Shown piece by piece: positions 1 to 5,314 of a DNA stretch of 6,599 bases. Origin of the DNA: Alphaproteobacteria bacterium (lineage in GTDB: Bacteria > Pseudomonadota > Alphaproteobacteria > Micavibrionales > CSBR16-224); the NCBI GenBank assembly GCA_007116755.1, contig SKHU01000165.1, positions 1-6,599 on the forward strand. Reading direction: 5' to 3'. The position numbers and the translations under genes were made by a program. The number at the start of each line of letters is the position of its first letter. Within the stretch, counting starts at the first letter, position 1. The notes beneath the pieces are model-generated. The model saw only the letters and a list, made by a program, of their open reading frames with translations, was not told where the DNA came from and ran no database searches.

Positions 1-2
1 AA

Positions 3-329
3 GCACAGGAAGACATCCACGAAGCTCTGTGGGAGGACGGCAGTCCACCGCCTTTCGGAATTCTGTTTCAGATTGCCTGGGGAATTTTATGGCGTGTCGT
101 GTTTTTTGTTGTGGCTGCTTCAGTGGCGTTTGTTGCTTTTATACAGTTTATTGGTCTCCCTGCTTCCATCTATCAATTTGCAATGAAATATCAGTTTATC
201 AGTTTGTTGCTGGGAATGTTGATTAACTTTTCTTTCTGGTTTTTTGCTCTGTATATAGGCGTGCGTGGCGTGATCAATAAAACATTCAGCGGTTTTCGTC
301 TTAATTTCTTAATGCCGGAAACACATTAA
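3..329 (+). CDS. Small membrane protein, 5' end outside window (partial), first of a paralog pair
   Basis: The frame is open from the left edge (first full codon at 3) to a TAA at 327-329, giving 108 visible residues. There is no ATG in frame, and the only obvious internal start (GTG at 99) would fall inside a membrane segment, so the gene very probably begins left of the window. After an acidic visible stretch (residues 1-13) come two hydrophobic segments, about 24-51 and 66-87, and a short basic tail (RGVINKTF at 88-95). It shares WGILWR (26-31) and RGVxxKxF...RL with the next gene (WSVFWR and RGVFGKFF...RL), so the two look like divergent tandem paralogs. It is separated from that gene by 35 bp and is probably in the same operon. 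I do not recognise the family; function is unknown. A two-segment inner-membrane protein is an inference from hydropathy. Confidence 0.75.
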   Translation, partial: AQEDIHEALWEDGSPPPFGILFQIAWGILWRVVFFVVAASVAFVAFIQFIGLPASIYQFAMKYQFISLLLGMLINFSFWFFALYIGVRGVINKTFSGFRLNFLMPETH

Positions 330-364
330 CATTCAAATAACGAAACGGAACGGGTGAGCAACGT

Positions 365-787
365 ATGTCAACAACTCATGAAATGCGGCAAAAGGCTCAG
401 GAAATACGGCAAAAAAACCGTGGGCGGGATAAAGGAAAACAGGATTTTGACCGTTTTCCATCAAAACAGGCTATGGTTTCCCTGACATGGTCTGTTTTTT
501 GGCGTTTTTATCTGTGGTTGACGGTGTTTTCATTTCTTTTGGGAGTGCTCTACTGGACTGTTGGAAAAGTGACAGGGGGAAGGCTTACGAGAGAAAAATG
601 GTGGGAGCATGTGGACTTCCTGACGCAAGCTGATTCCGAGCTTTATGGCTGGGTTGTTCTATTTCTTATGTTGGTTTCTTTCTTTGTTTATTGGCTGGTC
701 ATTATGGTTGTTTCTCTGCGCGGTGTATTCGGGAAGTTTTTTGGCTATCAGCGATTGGTGATGCGTCGGCCGAAAGGGAAGACTTGA
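365..787 (+). CDS. Small two-TM membrane protein, second of the paralog pair (unknown function)
   Basis: A 140-aa protein starting at ATG 365, preceded by GGTGAG (353-358) at a 6-nt spacing. Residues 1-35 are highly charged, with a short repeated pattern (MRQKAQE then IRQKNRG) that could be helical. Hydrophobic segments lie at about 48-66 and 95-117, linked by a polar, Trp-containing loop (67-94). The C-terminus is basic (RRPKGK). By the positive-inside rule both ends would be cytoplasmic. WSVFWR (42-47) and RGVFGKFF...RL (119-131) match the corresponding places of the preceding truncated gene: 11 identities over about 35 aligned residues in the C-terminal segment by eye. The stop TGA (785-787) is 5 bp before the start of the metallopeptidase gene, which argues for co-transcription. 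The coding region is visibly richer in A+T and in TTT codons than the peptidase gene. Family not recognised. Confidence 0.85.
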   Translation: MSTTHEMRQKAQEIRQKNRGRDKGKQDFDRFPSKQAMVSLTWSVFWRFYLWLTVFSFLLGVLYWTVGKVTGGRLTREKWWEHVDFLTQADSELYGWVVLFLMLVSFFVYWLVIMVVSLRGVFGKFFGYQRLVMRRPKGKT

Positions 788-792
788 CGGCA

Positions 793-1569
793 ATGATTTT
801 TTTTAAAAGGGAAAAAATAAAAGATGCGCCGCCGCCCGACTGGATGCCGGCCGGGCTCGCATCCGCATTGGCAGAGGAAGGCTATACGCCGCATGAGGCG
901 GTCATCGTTCGGCAGAACAGCCGTGCGCGGCGCTTGTCCCTGCGCGCAGATGTCAAAAAAAGGCGTATCGTGCTGACGCTGCCCCGTTCCGCAACATGGC
1001 TTCAGGCGCGGGAATTTGCGCAGCAGCAGCAGCGCTGGATATTGCGGCATTTGACGGAGATTGCCGAACAATCCGTTGTGATCGGGGCGGGGGAATACGT
1101 TCCTGTGCTGGGAGTGCCCCGTAAAATTGTTCCGACGGGAAAACTGCGCGGCGCGGTGCGGTGCGAGGGGGATTATCTTTACGTATCGGGCGCACCGGAA
1201 CATCACGCCCGTCGTATACGCGATTACTTGCGCGGTGAGGCGCGCCGCGAAATTTCATGGCGTGCGCGTGAAAAAGCAGACAGGATCGGCAAAAAAATAA
1301 CCCGTATCCGCATTGGTGACCCGCACAGCCGCTGGGGCAGCTGTTCGGCGCGCGGCGTATTGTCATTCTCATGGCGGCTTTATATGGCACCGCAGGAAAT
1401 GCTGGATTATGTGGTGGCGCATGAGGTGGCACATTTGCAGCATATGGATCATAGCCGCGCTTTTTGGAGCCTTTGTCAGGAATTGACGGAATCAGATGTT
1501 TCAAAATGCAGAAAATGGTTTAAAATGGAAGGTGCGAAACTTTTTTCCTATTACGGAGGGGTATCATGA
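793..1569 (+). CDS. YgjP-like (DUF45) zinc metallopeptidase domain protein
   Basis: A 258-aa protein of the YgjP/DUF45 family, zinc-dependent peptidase-like proteins related in fold to SprT/WLM-type metalloproteases. The C-terminal half carries the family signature. WGSC is at residues 181-184, followed by a conserved stretch into YVVAHEVAHLQH, where HEVAH (210-214) is the HExxH zinc/catalytic motif, Glu211 the likely catalytic base, and His220 the third ligand (HExxH-x5-H). The N-terminal half is basic (for example RRLSLRADVKKRR) with no signal peptide or membrane segment, so it is probably cytosolic. ATG 793 is preferred over an upstream ATG at 691, which would overlap the previous gene by 97 nt; 793 starts 5 bp after that gene's stop. 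Its own TGA overlaps the next ATG (ATGA, 1566-1569). Substrate unknown: many family members sit alone or beside hsdR-like genes, but here it is flanked by small membrane proteins, which may be partners or substrates (inference). Confidence 0.93.
   Translation: MIFFKREKIKDAPPPDWMPAGLASALAEEGYTPHEAVIVRQNSRARRLSLRADVKKRRIVLTLPRSATWLQAREFAQQQQRWILRHLTEIAEQSVVIGAGEYVPVLGVPRKIVPTGKLRGAVRCEGDYLYVSGAPEHHARRIRDYLRGEARREISWRAREKADRIGKKITRIRIGDPHSRWGSCSARGVLSFSWRLYMAPQEMLDYVVAHEVAHLQHMDHSRAFWSLCQELTESDVSKCRKWFKMEGAKLFSYYGGVS
1555..1569 (+). promoter_or_regulatory. Strong Shine-Dalgarno plus ATGA stop/start overlap (translational coupling)
   Basis: GGAGGG (1555-1560) lies inside the last codons of the metallopeptidase gene, 5 nt before ATG 1566. 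The ATG shares bases with the peptidase stop TGA (1567-1569). The 4-nt overlap with a good ribosome-binding site is the classical arrangement for coupled translation, and ties the peptidase to the membrane-protein doublet downstream. Confidence 0.8.
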
Positions 1570-2012
1570 ATACCGGTGTTGACGGTCGCAGACGGGAAAT
1601 TCAAAGAACCGCGCAGGCAGATATCTATCTCAGCACGCTTTTGCCGGCACGGCTTTTGTATTCAATGATGGATATGGCGCTGGTCTGGCTTGTTATTACG
1701 TTTTTTCATATGCTGCTTGACCCCGATGTGACACCGTTCTCGATGGTCGGCATTATCTATATTTCGTCAGGTTTAATGTTTTTTATCCAGATTTTCGGCG
1801 TGATGAACCATTTGACGCGCCATGCGATTTTTCAAAGAAAGATCAAGAAAGCCATACGTGCGGGGCGCGACTATAAGCTTCCGGCGAAAACGATTTTCAA
1901 TGTGCGCTGGGGAACCAACGGTTTCTGGTTTGTCGTGCATCTCGGCCTGTCTTTCTACACGCTGGAATTGATGAAAATGATTGCCGACAGTATCAGCGCA
2001 GCCGGCGGCTAG
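1566..2012 (+). CDS. Three-TM membrane protein, first of the second paralog pair (unknown function)
   Basis: A 148-aa protein starting at the ATG that overlaps the peptidase stop codon. The N-terminus is polar and basic (RRR at 8-10). Hydrophobic segments lie at about 30-51, 58-80 and 117-139. The loop between segments 2 and 3 (about 82-115) is strongly basic (RKIKKAIRAGR), while the loop between 1 and 2 is acidic (LDPDV). This predicts N-terminus in, basic loop in the cytoplasm, C-terminus out. The stretch from TPFS (56-59) through YISSGL and IFGVMN (76-81) to GFW (119-121) aligns with the next gene almost without gaps. The two are clearly tandem duplicates diverged to very roughly 40% identity in this core (by eye). 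The gap to the next gene is 30 bp. I do not recognise a named family; the coupling to the peptidase suggests a shared process (inference). Confidence 0.88.
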   Translation: MNTGVDGRRREIQRTAQADIYLSTLLPARLLYSMMDMALVWLVITFFHMLLDPDVTPFSMVGIIYISSGLMFFIQIFGVMNHLTRHAIFQRKIKKAIRAGRDYKLPAKTIFNVRWGTNGFWFVVHLGLSFYTLELMKMIADSISAAGG

Positions 2013-2042
2013 ATATTCCCCTTATAACCGGGAGAAAATATT

Positions 2043-2492
2043 ATGAGGGTCGACCCAGGATTGCGGCGTTCCCGCTCTTCCCGAAATTCACGTCGTCGCA
2101 GATCACGTATATCGCGGGATGAGGCTTTTATGCTGGGGCTGAAACAGGCCAAGCTGATCAGAGCCTTGTCCGGTACGGCATGGATGTGGCTGGGGATTTC
2201 CGTGCTGCTGTTTTTTTATTTTGATAATTTTACACCGCTCAGCGCCGCCGGCGGCGCTTATATCGCCACAGGGCTTCTGCTGCTGATCGAGATTTTCGGC
2301 GTGTTCAATTTTCTGATGCGCAAATTTTTCCTCAAACGCATCATGCAAGCCATGCGCCGCGGTCGTCGCAACTATGCGCTGTCACGGGAGGACTTGCTGC
2401 GCATAAACATCGGTGTAAATCTGTTCTGGCTGGTTCCGATGTTTTTATGCTGCTATTATATTGCCGGGCTGTACGTCACTCTATTCCAATAG
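2043..2492 (+). CDS. Three-TM membrane protein with Arg/Ser-rich N-terminus, second of the paralog pair
   Basis: A 149-aa protein. ATG 2043 is preceded by GGGAG (2030-2034) at 8 nt spacing, which supports it over the internal ATG at 2130 (Met30). Residues 1-25 contain 11 Arg and 6 Ser and form a compact basic patch absent from the paralog upstream. Hydrophobic segments lie at about 42-60, 68-90 and 127-147. Shared landmarks with the preceding protein are TPLS (64-67), YIATGL (73-78), IFGVFN (84-89), a basic cytoplasmic loop with RRGRRNY (105-111), and LFW (127-129). Predicted topology is the same: basic N-terminus and second loop inside. The basic leader could bind nucleic acid, acidic lipid head groups or a partner; nothing in the sequence decides between these. 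It ends in TAG (2490-2492), exactly where the next promoter's inverted repeat begins, and is probably the last gene of the five-gene operon. Confidence 0.87.
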   Translation: MRVDPGLRRSRSSRNSRRRRSRISRDEAFMLGLKQAKLIRALSGTAWMWLGISVLLFFYFDNFTPLSAAGGAYIATGLLLLIEIFGVFNFLMRKFFLKRIMQAMRRGRRNYALSREDLLRINIGVNLFWLVPMFLCCYYIAGLYVTLFQ

Positions 2493-2510
2493 TGTATTGA
2501 CATAATACAC
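2492..2510. promoter_or_regulatory. 19-bp inverted repeat overlapping a -35 box (candidate operator)
   Basis: GTGTATTGACATAATACAC is a perfect 7-bp inverted repeat (GTGTATT / AATACAC) around a 5-bp centre GACAT. The -35 hexamer TTGACA (2497-2502) lies within it, so a dimeric repressor bound here would block RNA polymerase. It begins at the last base of the upstream stop codon. No regulator gene is present in the window, so the cognate protein is unknown. It is too AT-rich, and lacks a following T-tract, to be a good intrinsic terminator. Confidence 0.6.
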
Positions 2511-2525
2511 AAGTTTTGCTACAAT
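2497..2525 (+). promoter_or_regulatory. Consensus-like sigma70 promoter for the 2570-3181 gene
   Basis: TTGACA (2497-2502, 6/6 to consensus) and TACAAT (2520-2525, 5/6) are separated by exactly 17 bp. Transcription would start near 2532, leaving a leader of about 38 nt to ATG 2570. This gives the downstream gene its own transcription unit, distinct from the membrane-protein/peptidase operon. Confidence 0.75.
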
Positions 2526-2569
2526 TCTGCATTACCAAAAGCGGTTTGGAGCAGGGGGGGCTTTGTGTC

Positions 2570-3181
2570 ATGGATAAATATGAGTTACAGCACGGTTTTG
2601 AAAAGGTGCGGCATAAAGTTGCCAAAGGTCTGACCAAAAAGCCGAAATATAAATTCTGGGATGTGTATTTTCCTCTCTTTGCCTTGTCGATGTCGGCGGC
2701 TATTCCGCTGGCGATTGTGGAGGAAAAACCCGATCGGGAGGTTACAGGTCAAACAGAGGTCGTACAGCAGCAATTAGCAGAGAGACTGGCCTTGAAAAGC
2801 AGCGAAACGCCGCTGGAGCAGCAGCGTAATTTTCTGCATGACGTAATTTTGGCGGAGGATTTGTCGGAAGGACAGGCGCGTGACATGATCCGCGAATTCA
2901 ACCGCAATATCGGTTCGGTCAGCGAAGCGCTGGGGGAACGTGTGACGGGATTCGGACATTTGCGTGAGGCGCGCGCGGAAAATCCCGGCGATCCCGAGGC
3001 CATTCTTAAAAACATGGCGGAGGCGGAGAAGCCTGCCAATACGCTGCGCGGGCTGGACGGCGTTCTGTCATTGATTTTTTTAGCATGGCTGATGGGGCGC
3101 GGGGCAAAATACGGCCTGCGGCGCACGCAGCTGCGCGAATGGGGCGAAGAAGCGCCGCGCAACCCGAAATACAAACACTGA
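2570..3181 (+). CDS. Unrecognised 203-aa protein with two membrane segments and a long polar loop
   Basis: Start chosen at ATG 2570: a G-rich Shine-Dalgarno (A plus seven G, 2553-2560) lies 9 nt upstream, and an alternative TTG at 2516 lies upstream of the promoter's -10 box, so it could not be on the transcript. The basic N-terminus (KKPKYK at 23-28) is followed by a hydrophobic segment at about 33-50. Then come roughly 110 polar, helix-prone residues (51-160), a second hydrophobic segment (about 164-177), and a basic C-terminal tail ending in PKYKH. By the positive-inside rule both ends would be cytoplasmic and the charged loop would face the periplasm. The PKYK motif recurs at both cytoplasmic ends (25-28 and 199-202). 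The gene has its own promoter and converges on prfB with 7 bp between stops. No known family recognised; no enzymatic motif seen. Confidence 0.85.
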   Translation: MDKYELQHGFEKVRHKVAKGLTKKPKYKFWDVYFPLFALSMSAAIPLAIVEEKPDREVTGQTEVVQQQLAERLALKSSETPLEQQRNFLHDVILAEDLSEGQARDMIREFNRNIGSVSEALGERVTGFGHLREARAENPGDPEAILKNMAEAEKPANTLRGLDGVLSLIFLAWLMGRGAKYGLRRTQLREWGEEAPRNPKYKH

Positions 3182-3188
3182 CCTTGTT

Positions 3189-4320
3189 TTAAGCGCTTTT
3201 CTCGGCTTTGCTGTCTTCAAGCCCGCCGATTTTGTGGGCAAGGGCGGCTTCTAAAAACATATCAATATCGCCGTCGAGTACGGCGGCGCTGTTGCCGGTT
3301 TCCGCGCCTGTGCGCAAATCTTTCACCATCTGATAGGGGTGCAGCACGTAAGAGCGGATTTGATGTCCCCAGCCGATATCAGTTTTCTGCGCCTCACGCT
3401 CGGCTTTTTCCGCGTCCTGTTTTTGCAGTTCCAGTTCAAAGAGTTTGGCGCGCAGCATGTTCATCGCCGTATCGCGGTTCTGGTGCTGCGAGCGCTGGTT
3501 CTGGCAGGCGACGACGATTCCCGTCGGGGTGTGGGTGATGCGCACGGCCGAATCCGTCGTGTTGACGTGCTGGCCGCCCGCGCCGCTGGAGCGGTATGTA
3601 TCAACGCGCAAATCCTTGTCCTCGATCACAATGTCGATATTCTCGTCCACGACAGGCGCAACGGAGACGGAGGCAAAGCTGGTATGGCGCTTGGCATTGG
3701 AATCAAACGGCGAAATCCGCACCAGACGGTGCACGCCGTTTTCTGTTTTCAGCCAGCCATAGGCGCTTTCGCCCTCGATCTGTACGGTGACGGATTTGAT
3801 TCCGGCTTCCTCGCCGTCATTCTGCGAGAGTATCGTTGTTTTAAACCCGCTTTGATCCGCCCAGCGCAGATACATGCGCAGCAGCATCGACGACCAGTCG
3901 CAGGATTCCGTGCCGCCTGCGCCGGCATTGATTTCAAGATAGCAGTCATTGCCGTCGGCGGGGCCGGACAGCAGGCTTTCAAGCTGCTGTTTGGCGACGT
4001 TTTCCTGCAATTTGGCAATGGCGTTTTCCGCTTCTTTCAAAATCTCGGCATCGCCTTCGGCCTCGGCCAGTTCGATCAGGCCGGTATTTTCCTCCAGCGT
4101 GTTCTCGATGCTGCGGATATTGCCGATCTGCCGCTCAAGGCGGTTTTTGTCGCGCATGACCTTTTGCGCACGCGCCGTATCATTCCACAGATCGGGATCT
4201 TCGGAGAGTGCCGTCAGTTCTTCAAGCTTTAAAAGGGCGCTATCCCAGTCAAAGACGCCTCCTCAGGAGCTTTAGGGCGCTCCTAATATCTTCGACCAGA
4301 TTTTCGGTTTCGGCTTTCAT
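3189..4320 (-). CDS. prfB: Peptide chain release factor 2 (RF2), with programmed +1 frameshift
   Basis: RF2 recognises UAA and UGA in the ribosomal A site and triggers peptide release. Reading starts at ATG 4320-4318 (GGAG at 4335-4332, 11 nt upstream). It runs 23 codons to CTT TGA (4254-4249), shifts +1, resumes at GAC (4250-4248), and continues to TAA (3191-3189), for 376 aa in total (E. coli RF2: 365). Landmarks in the joined protein: anticodon tripeptide SPF at 203-205, which defines RF2 rather than RF1, and GAGGQ with GGQ at 248-250, the catalytic loop in the peptidyl-transferase centre. Both fall within two residues of the E. coli positions. Without the shift only a 322-aa ORF from an internal ATG at 4157 appears, lacking part of the N-terminal helical domain. 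Expression is autoregulated: low RF2 makes UGA slow and favours frameshifting. It is divergent from kdsA and convergent with the 203-aa protein gene. Confidence 0.97.
4249..4263 (-). other. prfB: RF2 programmed +1 ribosomal frameshift site
   Basis: On the minus strand the sequence reads AGG AGG CGT CTT TGA C. An internal Shine-Dalgarno AGGAGG (4263-4258) sits 3 nt before the slippery CTT (4254-4252), followed by the in-frame stop TGA (4251-4249) and C (4248). E. coli prfB has AGG GGG TAT CTT TGA C with identical spacing. Slippage of the CTT-decoding tRNA from CTT to TTT lets the ribosome resume at GAC. The zero frame upstream encodes a 23-residue peptide and the +1 frame continues seamlessly into conserved RF2 sequence. 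Confidence 0.95.
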
Positions 4321-4352
4321 TTTTTTAAATTCTCCGTATATTTTTTATTCGC

Positions 4353-4381
4353 CTTATAACCCGGTTTTATTTTGCAGGCAA
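4353..4381 (-). promoter_or_regulatory. Candidate sigma70 promoter for prfB
   Basis: On the minus strand, TTGCCT (4381-4376, 4/6 to consensus) and TATAAG (4358-4353, 5/6) are 17 bp apart, placing a transcription start near 4346 and a leader of about 26 nt before ATG 4320. It lies in the 114-bp divergent region (4321-4434) shared with kdsA. No equally good promoter was seen for kdsA on the plus strand, although one should be nearby. Confidence 0.5.
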
Positions 4382-4434
4382 TTATGCTATTGATGACGCG
4401 GGAAACATAGCTTCATTCAAAAGGAATTGCAAAC

Positions 4435-5289
4435 ATGACGGCTCATCATATCAGATTAAAAAACGGAATCACCATCGGCAACGATCTGCCGTTCACGCTT
4501 TTGGCCGGCCCCTGCGCGATGGAAAGCCGCGATCATGCGCTGGAAATGTCGCAGGCCTTGAAGGAAATGACGGCGAAACTCGGGATTCCTCTGATTTACA
4601 AAACCTCTTTTGACAAGGCCAACCGCACCTCTTTGAATGCCGGACGCGGCCTTGGTATGGAAAAGGCACTGCCGGTTCTGGCCGAAGTCAAAGAAAAAAC
4701 CGGATGCCCCGTTATTACCGATGTGCACGCGCCGGAACAATGCGCAATTGTTGCAGAAGTCGCCGATGTTCTGCAAATTCCGGCGTTTCTGTGCCGCCAG
4801 ACCGATCTTCTGATTGCCGCGGCCAAGACCGGAAAACCCGTCAATGTCAAAAAAGGCCAGTTCCTTGCGCCGTGGGATATGAAGAACGTCGCGCAGAAAC
4901 TGATCGACAGCGGCAACCCCGATGTGATGCTGTGCGAGCGCGGCGTGACATTCGGCTATAACACGCTGGTCAACGATATGCGTGCCTTGCCGATTATGGC
5001 GGAAACGGGACTGCCGGTCGTGTTCGATGCGACGCATTCGGTGCAGCAGCCGGGCGGCGCAGGCGCATCCACGGGCGGCGACCGCCGTTTTGTGCCGCCG
5101 CTGGCGCGGGCGGCGATTGCGATCGGTGTTGCGGCTGTCTTCATGGAAACGCATGAAGACCCCGACCGCGCGCCCTCGGACGGGCCGAATATGATGCATC
5201 TGAAAGACATGCCCGCACTGCTGGCGGAATTGCTGGAGATTGACCGCCTTATCAAAGCCGGTGCCTATACGGCCAGAGAAGCTGCGTAA
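4435..5289 (+). CDS. kdsA: 3-deoxy-8-phosphooctulonate (Kdo-8-phosphate) synthase, metal-dependent class
   Basis: A cytosolic enzyme that condenses phosphoenolpyruvate with D-arabinose 5-phosphate to give Kdo-8-phosphate, the first committed step toward the Kdo of lipid A-core LPS. The 284-aa length matches the family (about 260-285). Landmarks are LAGPCAMES (23-31), YKTSFDKANRTS (55-66), the PAFLCRQTDLL region (116-126), KKGQFLAPWDM (139-149) and DATHSVQQPGG (198-208). Cys27, His201, Glu238 and Asp249 stand at a constant offset of 16 from the Aquifex metal ligands Cys11, His185, Glu222 and Asp233. This marks the metal-dependent class, whereas the E. coli enzyme has Asn at the Cys position. 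ATG 4435 has AAGGA (4421-4425) at 9 nt. The gene is divergent from prfB, and cysS begins 25 bp after its TAA, so the two are probably co-transcribed. Confidence 0.97.
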   Translation: MTAHHIRLKNGITIGNDLPFTLLAGPCAMESRDHALEMSQALKEMTAKLGIPLIYKTSFDKANRTSLNAGRGLGMEKALPVLAEVKEKTGCPVITDVHAPEQCAIVAEVADVLQIPAFLCRQTDLLIAAAKTGKPVNVKKGQFLAPWDMKNVAQKLIDSGNPDVMLCERGVTFGYNTLVNDMRALPIMAETGLPVVFDATHSVQQPGGAGASTGGDRRFVPPLARAAIAIGVAAVFMETHEDPDRAPSDGPNMMHLKDMPALLAELLEIDRLIKAGAYTAREAA

Positions 5290-5307
5290 TCAAGGGAAGC
5301 TGCATAA
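5278..5307 (+). repeat. Short direct repeat spanning the kdsA stop and kdsA-cysS spacer
   Basis: GAAGCTGCGTAA (5278-5289, the last codons and stop of kdsA) recurs 18 bp later as GAAGCTGCATAA (5296-5307), with 11 of 12 bases identical. It may be a small slippage duplication in the spacer. The AAGGGA that may serve as the cysS ribosome-binding site (5292-5297) lies between and partly within the copies. Confidence 0.5.
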
Positions 5308-5314
5308 AATACGC

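Noticed and set aside
29..226. 65-codon Cys-rich plus-strand frame at the left edge
   Set aside because: It overlaps, in another frame, the membrane protein that continues to 329 and shares motifs with its neighbour.
691..792. Upstream start extending the metallopeptidase by 34 residues
   Set aside because: It would overlap the preceding membrane protein by 97 nt; ATG 793 fits the operon spacing.
953..1504. 183-codon minus-strand open frame over the metallopeptidase
   Set aside because: Antisense to a gene with a clear HExxH signature; Pro/Arg/Ala-rich and no domain.
2492..2510. Inverted repeat as an intrinsic terminator of the left operon
   Set aside because: The stem is AT-rich and only 7 bp, with no T-tract after it; overlap with a -35 box fits an operator better.
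2516..2569. TTG start for the 203-aa protein (221 aa)
   Set aside because: It lies upstream of the -10 box of the promoter and has no ribosome-binding site; ATG 2570 has a strong one.
3191..3198. Palindrome AAGCGCTT near the convergent stops as a terminator
   Set aside because: There is no loop, so it cannot form a hairpin, and no GC-rich stem surrounds it.
3189..4157. prfB as a truncated pseudogene
   Set aside because: The missing N-terminus is recovered exactly by the programmed +1 frameshift at 4254-4248.
3339..4232. 297-codon plus-strand open frame over prfB
   Set aside because: It is fully antisense to an unmistakable RF2 with GGQ and SPF motifs; it is Arg/Ala/Phe-rich shadow sequence with no recognisable domain.
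4456..5199. 247-codon minus-strand open frame over kdsA
   Set aside because: Antisense shadow of kdsA; no family features.
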